From Bradyrhizobium sp. JYMT SZCCT0428 (GTDB taxonomy: Bacteria; Pseudomonadota; Alphaproteobacteria; Rhizobiales; Xanthobacteraceae): DNA of 64,000 bases. The position numbers and the translations under genes were made by a program. The stretch is taken from the NCBI RefSeq assembly GCF_018131075.1, contig NZ_JAFCLS010000006.1:124001-188000 (forward strand). The letters run 5' to 3'. The notes under the pieces were generated by a model. The model saw only the letters and a program-made list of their open reading frames with translations, searched no databases and was not told the DNA's origin. Shown here piece after piece: positions 47,142-57,424 of this stretch. Numbering within the stretch: the first letter of the stretch is position 1; each line of letters starts with the position of its first letter.

Positions 47142-48782
47142 GTGACTGCAACCAATCCTGCCGCGGGTAAACCGGTCGGTTCCGCTGATCTCGTCAATGT
47201 TCCGCGCCTGATGACGGCCTATTTCGCCGGAAAACCCGATCCGGCCGATCCGGCGCAGCGCGTTGCCTTCGGCACCTCGGGTCATCGCGGCACGTCGCTG
47301 AAAAACTCCTTCAACGAAAACCACATTCTGGCCACCACGCAGGCGATCTGCGATTACCGCCGCGAAACCGGGCTGACCGGCCCGCTGTTCATCGGCATCG
47401 ACACCCACGCGCTGGCGGAATCGGCGCTGGTGAGCGCGGTGGAAGTGTTTGCCGCCAACGGCGTCGAGATCATGATCGACGATCGCGGCGGCTACACGCC
47501 GACGCCGGTCATCTCGCACGCGATCCTGAGCTACAACAAGGGCCGGACGGGCGGCCTTGCCGATGGCGTCGTCATCACGCCGTCGCATAATCCACCCGAG
47601 GACGGCGGCTACAAATACAACCCGCCCCATGGCGGGCCGGCCGATACCGATGTCACGGCCAGGGTGGAAAAAGCCGCGAACGCCTTTATGGCGGCGGACA
47701 TGAAGGGCGTGGCGCGGATGCCGTATGAGCGCGCCCGCAAGGCGCCGACGACGCACCTGCATGATTACATCCGCCCCTATGTCGCCGATCTCGGCAATGC
47801 CGTTGACATGGCCCTGATCAAATCATCCGGCGTGAAAATCGGCATCGACCCGCTCGGCGGCGCCGCCGTGCATTATTGGCAGCCGCTCATCGAGCACTAC
47901 GGCATCAACGCCACTGTTGTGAACGACGTCGTCGATCCCACCTTCCGCTTCATGACCGCGGACTGGGACGGCAAGATCCGGATGGATTGCTCCTCGCCTT
48001 ACGCGATGGCGAGCCTGATTCAGATGCGCGACAGGTTCGACGTCGCCTTCGCCAACGATACCGACGCCGATCGCCACGGCATCGTGACGCGCACCGGCGG
48101 GTTGATGAACCCGAACCATTTCCTTGCGGCTGCGATCGCCTATCTGTTCGAGCACCGGCCGCAATGGGGCAGGGATGCCGCGATCGGCAAGACCATCGTT
48201 TCCAGTTCGATCATCGATCGCGTTGCGAAGAAGCTGAACCGCAAGCTCGTTGAAACTCCCGTCGGCTTCAAATGGTTCGTCGAGGGGCTCGGCAGCGGCG
48301 CATTCGGCTTTGCCGGCGAGGAAAGCGCCGGCGCCTCGTTCCTCAAACGCGACGGATCGGTCTGGACCACCGACAAGGACGGCGTCGTGATGGGGCTGCT
48401 GGCGGCTGAAATCCTCGCCAAAACCGGCCGCAATCCCAGCGAGTTGTTTGCGGGACTGACCGCCGAACTCGGCACGCCGGTCTATGCGCGGATCGACGTG
48501 CCGGCAACGCCAAAGCAGAAGAACGCGCTCAAGGCGCTCGGGCCGGATCAGCTTGGGCTGAAGGAAATGGCCGGCGATCCGGTGACGGCGATCCGGACCA
48601 AGGCGCCCGGCAACGATCAGCCCTTCGGCGGTATCAAGGTCGAGACCGATCAGGGCTGGTTCGCGGCACGGCCGTCCGGCACCGAAGACGTCTACAAGAT
48701 CTACGCCGAAAGTTTTCGCGACACGGATCATCTCGGGAAGATCCAGAGCGATGCCAAAGCCGCGATCGCCAAGGCGTTCTGA
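47142..48782 (+). CDS. pgm: Alpha-D-glucose phosphate-specific phosphoglucomutase
   Basis: Pgm interconverts glucose 1-phosphate and glucose 6-phosphate, feeding glycogen and polysaccharide synthesis. With the GTG start at 47142 the protein has 546 residues, the same as the E. coli enzyme, and begins VTATNPAAGKPVGSADL, which fits the family. Motifs are FGTSGHRGTS, the phosphoserine loop VITPSHNPPEDGGYKYNP, the metal loop NDTDADRHGIV, and the sugar loop GEESAGASFL. The ATG at 47106 lies before the hairpin and is less likely. Confidence 0.93.
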   Translation: MTATNPAAGKPVGSADLVNVPRLMTAYFAGKPDPADPAQRVAFGTSGHRGTSLKNSFNENHILATTQAICDYRRETGLTGPLFIGIDTHALAESALVSAVEVFAANGVEIMIDDRGGYTPTPVISHAILSYNKGRTGGLADGVVITPSHNPPEDGGYKYNPPHGGPADTDVTARVEKAANAFMAADMKGVARMPYERARKAPTTHLHDYIRPYVADLGNAVDMALIKSSGVKIGIDPLGGAAVHYWQPLIEHYGINATVVNDVVDPTFRFMTADWDGKIRMDCSSPYAMASLIQMRDRFDVAFANDTDADRHGIVTRTGGLMNPNHFLAAAIAYLFEHRPQWGRDAAIGKTIVSSSIIDRVAKKLNRKLVETPVGFKWFVEGLGSGAFGFAGEESAGASFLKRDGSVWTTDKDGVVMGLLAAEILAKTGRNPSELFAGLTAELGTPVYARIDVPATPKQKNALKALGPDQLGLKEMAGDPVTAIRTKAPGNDQPFGGIKVETDQGWFAARPSGTEDVYKIYAESFRDTDHLGKIQSDAKAAIAKAF

Positions 48783-48796
48783 CGAAGCGCTCGCTG

Positions 48797-49033
48797 TTAA
48801 GCCCACGGCTGAGGCAGGTGCTCCTGTGCGTGAGCACGCTGCACAGCCGGCCGGCCGATCATGCGCTGCAAGTAGGCGCCCAGTTGCGGCCTGCTGGCAG
48901 CCGATCTGGGCATGCCGCGAGTCCACCGCGCGAGCGTGAAGAGTTTGACACCGAGGAAAGTCGCGAAGATCCGTACGGCTGCCCGAGGTTTGGTTTGTCT
49001 CGCAAAGGCCCATGCCGATCGCGCTGTTGCCAA
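48797..49033 (-). pseudogene. Glutathione S-transferase C-terminal remnant
   Basis: The minus frame reads VKLFTLARWTRGMP, then SRPQLGAYLQRMIGRPAVQR and a stop at 48797. This is the typical last third of a GST (alpha-helical domain). No thioredoxin-like N-terminal domain follows upstream; the residues before VKLF are low-complexity and the gamma-glutamyltransferase leader begins there. It is therefore best read as a truncated gene. The rest of 48783-49100 holds nothing else. Confidence 0.6.
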
Positions 49034-49100
49034 AAGAATTCTTAGCTGCTTCGCTCCTTGCAGCGACCGGATCTCAACTCACGGCGCCAGGGAGAAGAAC

Positions 49101-50714
49101 GTGACGCACAAGGGCATGGTGGTAACTCCGCAACCCGAGGCCACAGAGGCGGGCAGGGACATCCTCGTCGCCGGCGGCAATGCGATCGATGCTGCCATCG
49201 CGGCCGCGCTGGTTCAGACAGTCGTTGACCCCATGATGTGCGGAATTGCCGGTTTCGGAAGCCTGGCCGCCTATTTCCCGTCGAAGAAGGTGCATACCTA
49301 CTACGATTTCCATGCCCCGGCGCCATCAGCCGTACGACCTGACATGTGGCAGGATCTGATCGAGGGCGAAGCGCGTGACGGATACGGCTTTATTCTCAAG
49401 GGGAACGTGAACGACATCGGTTATCAATCGATCTGCGTGCCTTCCTCGCTCAGGGCCTTTGCCGACGCGCACCGTGATCTCGGCAAATTGCCCTGGTCGG
49501 AGCTGTTTGGCCCGGCCATTGATTACGCGGAAAGCGGCTGGAACGTCCGGCCGCATGTCTACAGCTGGTGGTCGGAAGAAGGAACGATGGGACGGGTGGG
49601 CAATGCCAACCGAATTTCATTCGTCCCATCGGCCAAGGCGCTTTATTGCCGAGCGGATGGGTCGCCGAAGCGTGTGGGAGATCGCGTCGTCAATCGGGAC
49701 TATGCAAACGTGCTGCGGGTTATCGCGAAGGATGGACCCGACGCCTTCTTTCGCGGCGAGATCGCCGATGCCATCGACGCGGACATGCGGGCCCACGGCG
49801 GTCTGTTGCGCCGCTCTGATCTCGAGAAGCTGCGAACCGCAAGGAACAAGCCGCTCTCAGCCACCTATCGAAACTCACGGGTGACCACAAATCAGGCGCC
49901 GGGCGGCGGCATCATGCTGCTGGAGATGCTTCGGACGCTCGAGAATTTCGACTTGAAGTCCATCGGTCACAACAGCGTCGAATACATTCGCGTCGTTGCC
50001 GAAGCCATGAAGGCCGCAACGCGCGACAAGGATCTCTTTATCGGCGACCCTTCCTTCGTTGACGTTCCGACCGATCGCCTGATCTCCAAGGAGCACTGCG
50101 CCGAAATCGCTGATGGCATCAAGCGTGGCGACAAGGTCAACGTGGTCAGGCTCAATGCCGGCCTCCCGAGCAAGGATACGACACAGGTTTCGATATGCGA
50201 TGCCGACGGCAACTGCATCTCGATGACCCATTCGCTCGGGTTGCCATCTGGCGTGATCACTGAGGGGCTGGGCTTCATGTACAATGGATGCATGGGGGTC
50301 TTCGATCCGCGGCCCGGCCGCGCCGGCTCGCTGGCGCCGGGAAAGGCGAGATTCTCCTCCATTTGCCCGTCGATCGTCTTCAGGGATGACAAGCCCGTCC
50401 TGGTGATCGGAGCACCCGGTGCGACCCAGATCGCCATGGGCGTGCTCCAGGTATCGCTGAACGTCCTCGACTTCGAAATGTCGATGCTGGAGGCGGTCTC
50501 AACGCCCCGCTTTTCGGCTACCAGCGATATCATCGATCTCTCGAACCGGATCCCGCGCTCTGCCGAGCGGGCGCTGAATGGGCTCGGATATCAGACGGTA
50601 CGATCCGCACTTAGCCACACATTCGGTTGGGTACACGGTATCAAGATTTCTTCTGAAGGGATGCAAGGTGGTGCCGATCCAGCGACCGACGGGATGGCGC
50701 TTACGGCTTCCTGA
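49101..50714 (+). CDS. Gamma-glutamyltransferase family protein
   Basis: The 537-residue protein has the Ntn-hydrolase GGT layout: [20 protein letters not shown] at the start, [15 protein letters not shown], and the autoprocessing site [20 protein letters not shown], where T360 would become the N-terminal nucleophile of the small subunit. There is no signal peptide, so a cytoplasmic acylase of the GGT fold is possible as well as glutathione breakdown. GTG 49101 follows AGGGAGAAG; the open frame to 48912 crosses the GST remnant and is not used. Confidence 0.87.
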   Translation: MTHKGMVVTPQPEATEAGRDILVAGGNAIDAAIAAALVQTVVDPMMCGIAGFGSLAAYFPSKKVHTYYDFHAPAPSAVRPDMWQDLIEGEARDGYGFILKGNVNDIGYQSICVPSSLRAFADAHRDLGKLPWSELFGPAIDYAESGWNVRPHVYSWWSEEGTMGRVGNANRISFVPSAKALYCRADGSPKRVGDRVVNRDYANVLRVIAKDGPDAFFRGEIADAIDADMRAHGGLLRRSDLEKLRTARNKPLSATYRNSRVTTNQAPGGGIMLLEMLRTLENFDLKSIGHNSVEYIRVVAEAMKAATRDKDLFIGDPSFVDVPTDRLISKEHCAEIADGIKRGDKVNVVRLNAGLPSKDTTQVSICDADGNCISMTHSLGLPSGVITEGLGFMYNGCMGVFDPRPGRAGSLAPGKARFSSICPSIVFRDDKPVLVIGAPGATQIAMGVLQVSLNVLDFEMSMLEAVSTPRFSATSDIIDLSNRIPRSAERALNGLGYQTVRSALSHTFGWVHGIKISSEGMQGGADPATDGMALTAS

Positions 50715-50791
50715 ACTTGAACGACCAGGCCCGTTTGATATATGGGCGATCGCTTCCATCCGTTCCCGGGTTTCAAAAGGCGTTTGTCTCA

Positions 50792-51667
50792 ATGGCTGAC
50801 CTGCACGGCGTCTTCCCCTATCTGGTTTCACCGATTGGCCCCGAAGGCGACATCCGCACCGACGTCCTCAGCCGGCTCTGCGACGATCTGATCACATCAG
50901 GCGTGCACGGGTTGACACCGCTGGGCTCGACCGGCGAGTTCGCCTATCTCAACCAGGCGCAGCGCACCGCCGTGGTGCAGACCACGATCGAGGCCGCCAG
51001 AGGCCGGGTGCCCGTGATTGCCGGCGTCGCCTCGACCTCGACGGCGGACGCGGTGGCGCAGGCGAAGGCGTATCAGAAGCTCGGCGCCGACGGCATTCTC
51101 GCGATCCTCGAAGCTTACTTTCCGATTTCGGATGCGCAGGTGGAATCCTATTTCCGTGCCATTGCCGACGCGGTCGAGATTCCCGTCGTGATCTACACCA
51201 ACCCGCAATTCCAGCGCTCCGATCTCACGCTCGACGTAATCGAGCGCCTCGCCGCGCATCCGCGCATCGGCTACATCAAGGACGCCTCGACCAACACCGG
51301 CCGGCTGCTGTCGATCATGAACCGCTGCGGCGACTCTATCCGCGTGTTCTCGGCCTCGGCGCACATTCCGGCGGCGGTGATGCTGATCGGCGGCCTCGGC
51401 TGGATGGCCGGCCCGGCCTGCATCATCCCGCGCCAGAGCGTCGAGCTCTACAATCTCTGCCACGCAAAACGCTGGGACGAGGCGATGACGCTGCAGCGCA
51501 AGCTGTGGCGCATCAACGAAGCCTTCGCCCGCTTCAACCTCGCGGCCTGCATCAAGGCCGGCCTTGAGATTCAAGGCTACGCCGTCGGCGACCCCGTCCC
51601 GCCGCAGGCGGCGCTGACGGCGGAGCAGCGCAAGGTGGTCGAGGCAGCGTTAAGGGATGTCAGCTAG
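50792..51667 (+). CDS. DapA-family lyase/synthase (second copy)
   Basis: The 291-residue TIM-barrel protein has [13 protein letters not shown], the tyrosine region [10 protein letters not shown] and the Schiff-base lysine in IGYIKDAST. Substrates in this family include pyruvate with many aldehydes. ATG 50792 is used; a TTG at 50717 directly after the GGT-like stop would add 25 unlike residues. It follows the GGT-like gene by 77 bases and may share its transcript. It is only distantly similar to the copy at 18097. Confidence 0.87.
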   Translation: MADLHGVFPYLVSPIGPEGDIRTDVLSRLCDDLITSGVHGLTPLGSTGEFAYLNQAQRTAVVQTTIEAARGRVPVIAGVASTSTADAVAQAKAYQKLGADGILAILEAYFPISDAQVESYFRAIADAVEIPVVIYTNPQFQRSDLTLDVIERLAAHPRIGYIKDASTNTGRLLSIMNRCGDSIRVFSASAHIPAAVMLIGGLGWMAGPACIIPRQSVELYNLCHAKRWDEAMTLQRKLWRINEAFARFNLAACIKAGLEIQGYAVGDPVPPQAALTAEQRKVVEAALRDVS

Positions 51668-51799
51668 CTGGCTTGCCAGGTCGTGCAATCATCAATCGTG
51701 CTGGATCGATGGCGCCCAGTCCGCCGTTCCGCCAAAAGCCAAAGAAGAGCGGACAATGACTTGGGTCCGCTTCGTGCCCAACAACGGACATTCGTCCAG

Positions 51800-52189
51800 T
51801 CACGCAGCCCTTTCAACACGACTGTCAATCTTGCCACGGAGTGCCCCAAAGTCGATCGGCTTTGTCAGAAGCGCCTCGGCGCCACCATCCAGCGCCCGGC
51901 GTTTGGTTTCTGCATCGCCATAGGCCGTGATCATGATGATCGGGACATCCGGCCGTATCGCCTTCGCTTTGGGAAGCATTTCCAGGCCGCTCATTCCCGG
52001 CATGTTGATGTCCGACAGGATCAGAATGAGCGATTGCTCACGCGCTTCGCTTATGCGCGAGAGCGCGACGTCACCAGACTGCGCAAATTCCATCGTGAAC
52101 CGGCCTGCGCGGATATCGCGCCGAAACTGTTGGCGAAAAAGCGCCTCCACATCCGGTTCGTCGTCGACAACAAGAATAAGAAGGTTCAC
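51800..52189 (-). CDS. Single-domain response regulator (receiver only)
   Basis: The 129-residue protein is a bare CheY-type receiver with acidic pocket VVDDEPD, phospho-acceptor D60 in ILSDINMPG, ITAYGD and LTKPIDF. There is no output domain. Its GTG start overlaps the histidine kinase stop by four bases (GTGA), so it is translated with the kinase. It may pass phosphate to another protein or act as a sink. Confidence 0.92.
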   Translation of the reverse strand: MNLLILVVDDEPDVEALFRQQFRRDIRAGRFTMEFAQSGDVALSRISEAREQSLILILSDINMPGMSGLEMLPKAKAIRPDVPIIMITAYGDAETKRRALDGGAEALLTKPIDFGALRGKIDSRVERAA

Positions 52190-54933
52190 GAGCGCTCTCC
52201 CAATTGGGCGAGCTTCGCAGCGCGCCGCGGCAAGACAATCCGGAATTCGGTAAATTGGCCGGGCTGCGTATCGACCTCAATCGATCCCGCATGCTGTTTC
52301 ACGATGATGTCGTAACTGAGCGAAAGACCGAGGCCTGTCCCCTCGCCCGGGGGTTTTGTGGTGAAAAACGGATCGAACATCTTTTCCTTCACCTCGGCTG
52401 GAATTCCCGTACCGTTATCGTGAATTTTGATTTCGACGCTCTCACCCAGATTTCTGGTCAGAACGGCAAGCGTGGGTGCGTAGCCGCGTCCGTTGGCTTC
52501 CAAATTCCGTTTCGTCGCCGCATAAAAACCGTTCGAGATGAGGTTAAGCAGCACGCGCGTAATCTCCTGTGGAAACATATCGACCTCGCCGGCCGCAGGA
52601 TCGAAGGACTTCTCCAGCGTGACGTTGAAATCCTGCTTCTCTGCCCGTGCACCGTGGTATGCGAGATTGAGACTCTCCTCGACGACGGCATTGATATCGG
52701 TGGGCTGATGCTCCCCGGATCCCTGGCGCGAGTGCAGCAACATATTCTTGACGATCGAGTCGGCCCGTTTGCCGTGCTGCACAACCCTGTCAAGATTGTC
52801 CTGCAGCATATCCGAAATCTCGCTGATCTCGCCTCGCAACTGGGGAGCAAGGCTGGCCCTTGCGAGTGCCTCCCGCAGTTCATCGACAAGCTCGACGGAA
52901 ACGGCCGAAAAATTGTTTACGAAATTGAGCGGATTCTTGATCTCGTGCGCGATGCCGGCCGTCAACTGGCCGAGCGAGGCAAGCTTCTCAGTCTGGACGA
53001 GACGGTCTTGCGTGGCCCGCAGGCCCTCCAGCGACTTCGCCAATTCGCGTGTGCGCGACTGTACCTCGTCAAAGAGGCGAGCGTTCTGGATGGCTAGTAC
53101 CGATTGTGCCCCGAAGGTCTGCAATAGGTTAACCGTGCCTTGGGGGAAGTCGCCCGGCTGCTTGCGACGGACCACCAGCGCGCCGACGATCCGGTCTGCG
53201 CCTAACAGCGGGACAGCCAGCAGCGCACGGAATCCAGCGCGCCTGATGATGTCGAGGACCAACGTAGGATCCTTGCTAATGTCGGCAACCTGAACGGGCC
53301 TGCGCTGTATCGCCGCCTCACTGATCAGGGTCTCGCCCAGGCGGACGTTGCGGTCCTTTATGGCTGCGACCAACGCCTCGTCCATGCCGTAGCTGGCGCG
53401 CAATTGGAATTCCTGACGGGCATCGTCGAACGCATAGATTGTGCCGGCGTCGGTGCCCGATAGTTGGACCGCTTTCGAGATGATCGTGGACAGCACCGTT
53501 TGCAAATCAATGGTCGAGTTGACCGCCTGGCTGACGTCGCCGAGCGCGCGAAGCTCCTCAACCGACCGGGCCAGCTCGATGGTGCGCGCCTCGACTTGCT
53601 TCTCGAGCCGCACGGCCGTTTGCTCTCTCTCTATCAGCAATTCGTTCCGTTCGAGCGTGTTCTTACGCAAAACCTCGACTACTCTGCCCATCTCCGAGAT
53701 CTCGTCGCTACCCCCGGTCGGTACGCTGGTCGCAAGATTGCCCTCGGCAATCGCCAGCATGCTGCGGCTAAGTGCGGTCAACCGCGAGACGATGTTGCGC
53801 CCCACATACAACCAAACAATCCCGATAGAGCTGAGTAGGCTGAGCGCTACCGCTGCGATCAGGACGGTCGAACTGAATCGCTGAACCGCGAACGCCTCAT
53901 CATTAGCCTGCACGATATCGCGGTTTGCAATTGAGACGAGGCGATTCGCCGCCTGAGTGAGGTCTCGCGAGAGCGCAGCATTCTCCGTCAGGTTGCGGGT
54001 AGCCTGAGCAACGATGCCAAGCTCTTGCAACCGCAACTCGGGAATGCTGTTGATCCCCTCGACAAGTGCACGGAATTCCTCGAGCCTGCCAATCAGAAGC
54101 GGTTGCAATCTCGGATCCAGGTTGGGTGTTATCTGCCTCGTCTCACGCAGGGATTGCTGGATTCGAAACATTTGCACACGCACGCTGTCTGAATCGCTTG
54201 CTGCCGAGATCTGCTGCAACCTGTCACTTACCGACGTAATGAGAAACTGCACGCGCTGGAGTGCATGATAGGACGCCGTGGAGCGGACCAGCCCGCTGCC
54301 GGCCGCAATCCGTTCCTGGGCGCTCATCTTGGCGTCGTCGAACGCGCGGCGCGATTGCGCGACCTCCCCCTCGACAATCTGGAGCCAGGGTGCCAGCAGG
54401 CTTTGGCTTTCATTGTGAGTACTGAGCGCGTTGCTCGAATGGCCGCGCTTCAGCGCGCTTACGATCATGCGATCCGCGACCAGCTTGTCCAGCGATTCAA
54501 GATTGGTCCGCAGACGACCAACGGCTGATCGCATTGAGCCGAGGGCATCGCTGTCGGCGCCACGGTGCTCGAGGCTTTCCAGCAGTGCGGCGAGCTCCTG
54601 CATCTCGATGCCTATCCTCTGCGAACTCTCGTTGTGATCGGCTGGCGTGGCAGCAGAGAGCAGGGCCGGCGCGGCGGAAACAATCCGTTCGACCCGTCGC
54701 GATACTTCCACTGAAGCCAGTGCGGCGGGCACGCGTCGTGCCGTGATGCGATCGAGAGCCTGGCCGATATCGCGGAAGGAGAAGATTGCAACGGTCGCAC
54801 CGACGACACCCAGGCCGCTGATTCCGAGGAAGGCCAATAGCAGTCGGTTTGCTACGCCGAGCCGAGATGGCACCCATGTCCGCAGGTTCGGACTCAAGAG
54901 CGCTGTTGACCGGCTAGACCTCGCCAGACCCAT
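52186..54933 (-). CDS. Membrane sensor histidine kinase with HAMP and GAF domains
   Basis: The 915-residue kinase has a membrane span at about 31-53, a helical periplasmic region of some 300 residues, a second span at about 356-380, a HAMP linker, a GAF domain near 470-610 and a coiled-coil. The H-box is [12 protein letters not shown] with phospho-acceptor H663. The ATPase domain has [33 protein letters not shown]. This is a HisKA-4/PAS-less type like nitrogen- or C4-dicarboxylate-sensing kinases. It lies 36 bases after the TRAP binding protein on the same strand. Confidence 0.93.
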   Translation of the reverse strand: MGLARSSRSTALLSPNLRTWVPSRLGVANRLLLAFLGISGLGVVGATVAIFSFRDIGQALDRITARRVPAALASVEVSRRVERIVSAAPALLSAATPADHNESSQRIGIEMQELAALLESLEHRGADSDALGSMRSAVGRLRTNLESLDKLVADRMIVSALKRGHSSNALSTHNESQSLLAPWLQIVEGEVAQSRRAFDDAKMSAQERIAAGSGLVRSTASYHALQRVQFLITSVSDRLQQISAASDSDSVRVQMFRIQQSLRETRQITPNLDPRLQPLLIGRLEEFRALVEGINSIPELRLQELGIVAQATRNLTENAALSRDLTQAANRLVSIANRDIVQANDEAFAVQRFSSTVLIAAVALSLLSSIGIVWLYVGRNIVSRLTALSRSMLAIAEGNLATSVPTGGSDEISEMGRVVEVLRKNTLERNELLIEREQTAVRLEKQVEARTIELARSVEELRALGDVSQAVNSTIDLQTVLSTIISKAVQLSGTDAGTIYAFDDARQEFQLRASYGMDEALVAAIKDRNVRLGETLISEAAIQRRPVQVADISKDPTLVLDIIRRAGFRALLAVPLLGADRIVGALVVRRKQPGDFPQGTVNLLQTFGAQSVLAIQNARLFDEVQSRTRELAKSLEGLRATQDRLVQTEKLASLGQLTAGIAHEIKNPLNFVNNFSAVSVELVDELREALARASLAPQLRGEISEISDMLQDNLDRVVQHGKRADSIVKNMLLHSRQGSGEHQPTDINAVVEESLNLAYHGARAEKQDFNVTLEKSFDPAAGEVDMFPQEITRVLLNLISNGFYAATKRNLEANGRGYAPTLAVLTRNLGESVEIKIHDNGTGIPAEVKEKMFDPFFTTKPPGEGTGLGLSLSYDIIVKQHAGSIEVDTQPGQFTEFRIVLPRRAAKLAQLGERS

Positions 54934-54969
54934 GTTCTCGCCTTGGCCTGAGGGTGCGAAATGCCTCCG

Positions 54970-56061
54970 TCACCCTCCAAATGGATACGGCAGCGCCCGC
55001 GCATTCAGGAACGCGCGTTCCGAAACGTCGCTCCAGCGAACGGCCGCGGTACGGAACTTCATGAAGCTGTCGTAGACCCGCCGCGCCAGGTCGTCCTTGC
55101 GGCTTAACTCGAATAGAACTTCGCCGGAGATCTTGCCGAACTCCAGCAAGATCGCGTCATCGACCTTGCGGATCTGGATCGCGGGATCTTTGACAAGCTC
55201 CTCGAGTGCAGTGGCGTTAGCGGCGGTGGCCTCAGCAAGGGAACGTGTGTTCTCGAGCGCGGCGGCACCCTCGATTATGCTTTTGTCGGTGCTGCCGAGG
55301 CTTTCCCAAAGTTTCTTGTTTACGGCAAGCGAGACCGCCGCCCCCGGCTCATGGAAGCCCGGATAGTAGTAGTACTTAGCCGCCTTGTGCAGGCCTAACG
55401 CCATGTCAACCCAGGGACCCACGAATTCGCTCGCGTCGATCGCGCCTGATCGAAGTGACGAAATGATCTCGCCGCCCGGCAAGGTAACCACCACGGCGCC
55501 CAGCCGGCGCAACACGTCGCCACCCAGGCCGGGCATGCGATAGCGCAGGCCCTTGAAGGCATCGATGCTTGTGAGCTCCTTGGTGAACCAGCCGCCCATC
55601 TGAGGACCGGTATTGCCGCACAGGAACGCCTTGAGGCCGAACCCGGCGCTCAGCTCGTCCCACAGCGCCTGACCACCGCCGTAGTAAACCCATGCGTTGA
55701 TCTCGTCCGGGGTAAATCCAAACGGGACGTTGCAGAAATAGGCGAAGGTGGCGGACTTGCCCGCCCATGTGACTTCTGATGCGTGGTAGAGATCAGCCAG
55801 TCCGGAGGAGACGGCATCGAACGATTCCATTGCGCCGACCAGCTGACCGGCGGGGAAGACGTTGACTTGCAGTCGGCCGCCCGACAGCGTCGTAATCGAC
55901 TGTGCGACACGTTCGGCGCCTGACTGCAGGCCCGGCAAGCCCTTCGGCCATATGGTGACCATCTTGAGTTCGCGCGCGCCTTGGGCGATGGCAGGCGCTG
56001 GAAAGGCAGAAGCGGCGGCGACCGCAATGCTCGCGCCCGCAACGAATTGGCGGCGATCCAT
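54970..56061 (-). CDS. TRAP-type (DctP/TakP) solute-binding protein
   Basis: The 363-residue protein has a Tat-like signal (MDRRQFVAGASIAVAAASAF, cleaved near AIA-Q) and the DctP fold: TIWPKGLPGLQSGAERVAQ, LSGGRLQVNVFPAGQL, KGLRYRMPGLGGDVLRRLGA and GAIDASEFVGPW. TakP-like TRAP receptors bind 2-oxo acids and similar carboxylates. ATG 56061 follows GGGAGGAGAG. No DctQ or DctM membrane gene is in the window; instead a kinase and regulator follow, so a sensory role is plausible. Confidence 0.9.
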   Translation of the reverse strand: MDRRQFVAGASIAVAAASAFPAPAIAQGARELKMVTIWPKGLPGLQSGAERVAQSITTLSGGRLQVNVFPAGQLVGAMESFDAVSSGLADLYHASEVTWAGKSATFAYFCNVPFGFTPDEINAWVYYGGGQALWDELSAGFGLKAFLCGNTGPQMGGWFTKELTSIDAFKGLRYRMPGLGGDVLRRLGAVVVTLPGGEIISSLRSGAIDASEFVGPWVDMALGLHKAAKYYYYPGFHEPGAAVSLAVNKKLWESLGSTDKSIIEGAAALENTRSLAEATAANATALEELVKDPAIQIRKVDDAILLEFGKISGEVLFELSRKDDLARRVYDSFMKFRTAAVRWSDVSERAFLNARALPYPFGG

Positions 56062-56688
56062 AGTCTCTCCTCCCGTTTTACAGGCAGCCCTATTTCCATG
56101 TAACTGGTGTAGGCGACCCAAGGACAACCGAAGCGTCCACTGGTCGGCACGTAAGATCGCGAGAAACTGAAATGGTTAATAGCATACCCAACCGCGCGGG
56201 TCTGCAATGTACTTCACACCGATAGGGTCAGGGCTCCTGCACAGGTGCGGCTGACTGCACCGGTAACGTCCTAATCGCTGAACCATCGGACAAGCTTCTG
56301 CACCCTATCGCAAATCATGACCGCGACCAGAGCTTTCTTCGCTTTCGACGTTTAAACAGCCATCTGCAGACGCTTGATTTTCAACGCGAGCCAACGATCA
56401 AGAGAATGGCTGTCCATCTCGCAACCGCGAGAGGGCTGACGAACCCACAAGGTAGCGTCGACGACACGTTCGCTTCGGGGCAAAAACGAAAGTCGGTCCT
56501 CGCATCAGTGATGTCCGCTCTGACGCCGTGAACTGACATCAAGCGTGGAGCGCATCTCGTCCGCTCAGTGCACAATAGCTGTCGGTGATCCACAGGTCAC
56601 ATTTAAGGCAAACTGCGGTGTGCGGATAGGACGGCCATCGGACAAACCGACTGCTGATGGTGAACGTCACAAGCTATCATCGCCAAGG
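56062..56688. other. Gene-free region upstream of the TRAP binding protein
   Basis: About 630 bases with no supported gene on either strand. The part next to 56061 should hold the promoter of the minus-strand dctP-kinase-regulator operon. Base composition is lower in GC than in the flanking genes. Short open frames in it lack ribosome sites and family features. Degraded mobile or gene remnants are possible but were not identified. Confidence 0.5.
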
Positions 56689-56925
56689 ATGACGAAGATG
56701 AAGACGGTGCTGATCCTCATCCACATGCTGTATTCGCACGAATGTTGCGAAGATCATCATTGCCGCCCGGTGCCGTGCAACGAGGTGATCGATCTCGGCG
56801 ATGACGGCTGGCGCTGGCGAGACAGGACGTTTCCGAGATGGACGCTGCGCGCCTCGCCCGATGGTAATTGTCATGTCTGCGTCGCCAACCTCCCGGTGTG
56901 CATCTATCTGCCACCGCGGGTGTAG
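56689..56925 (+). CDS. Small cysteine-rich hypothetical protein
   Basis: The 78-residue protein begins MTKMKTVLILIHMLY, a short hydrophobic start that may be a signal remnant, and then has a Cys/His-rich core: HECCEDHHCRPVPC, later CHVCVANLPVC. From memory the core resembles a family of exported small proteins in Rhizobiales with unknown function. Metal binding or disulfides are likely from the CCxxxxC and CxxC spacings. An ATG at 56698 is an equal start option. A longer frame from 56545 is not supported. Confidence 0.55.
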   Translation: MTKMKTVLILIHMLYSHECCEDHHCRPVPCNEVIDLGDDGWRWRDRTFPRWTLRASPDGNCHVCVANLPVCIYLPPRV

Positions 56926-57424
56926 AGGATTCCATGATCGCATCGCTGTTCTGGTGATGTGATCGGCGTCGTGGTTACTGACATTACCTCCGGGAACAGA
57001 CATGCGGTTCCGGGGGTGGATAACGTCCGGCAGAATCGGGTGTGATTCTGCGCGACGCCGTGTCGCCAGCCCGCTCAAATCTGCTTTGGCCTTCAGGTTG
57101 ATGTTGCAGACCGCAAACTGCTTCGCCCCGCCGGCAAGCACAGTTCGGGATCCGCGGTGCGACAAAACAACCCGACGGGCAAATCAATTCCGATTTACGG
57201 AAATCGTGTCAAGTCAAGAATTGCCGAAAATCAAAAATATTTCCCTTTCCTTCGACCCCAAATCACCTGCACATCTATGCCCATCCCGTCCCACTCAGAG
57301 GGGCGTCGGCCGTCGTCATGACGAGGGGCGGGGATGCGGTGGACGCTGACGTTGCGATTGACGGTCGCGGCTGAAGCGTACGGCGAAAGCGTGTGGTCCT
57401 GGCGCCCGTAACGGCGTCAAGTCT
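56926..57424. other. Non-coding region, possibly part of a dispersed repeat
   Basis: No supported gene. A small perfect hairpin CAGAATC-GGGTGT-GATTCTG lies at 57031-57050. From about 57160 the text resembles, from memory, a sequence that recurs between genes in Bradyrhizobium and that has been annotated there as short spurious proteins. Copy number cannot be tested in one window. Confidence 0.4.

Noticed and set aside
47823..49013. 396-codon minus-strand open frame over pgm
   Set aside because: Antisense to the clear phosphoglucomutase gene; only the separate GST-like frame at its end is protein-like.
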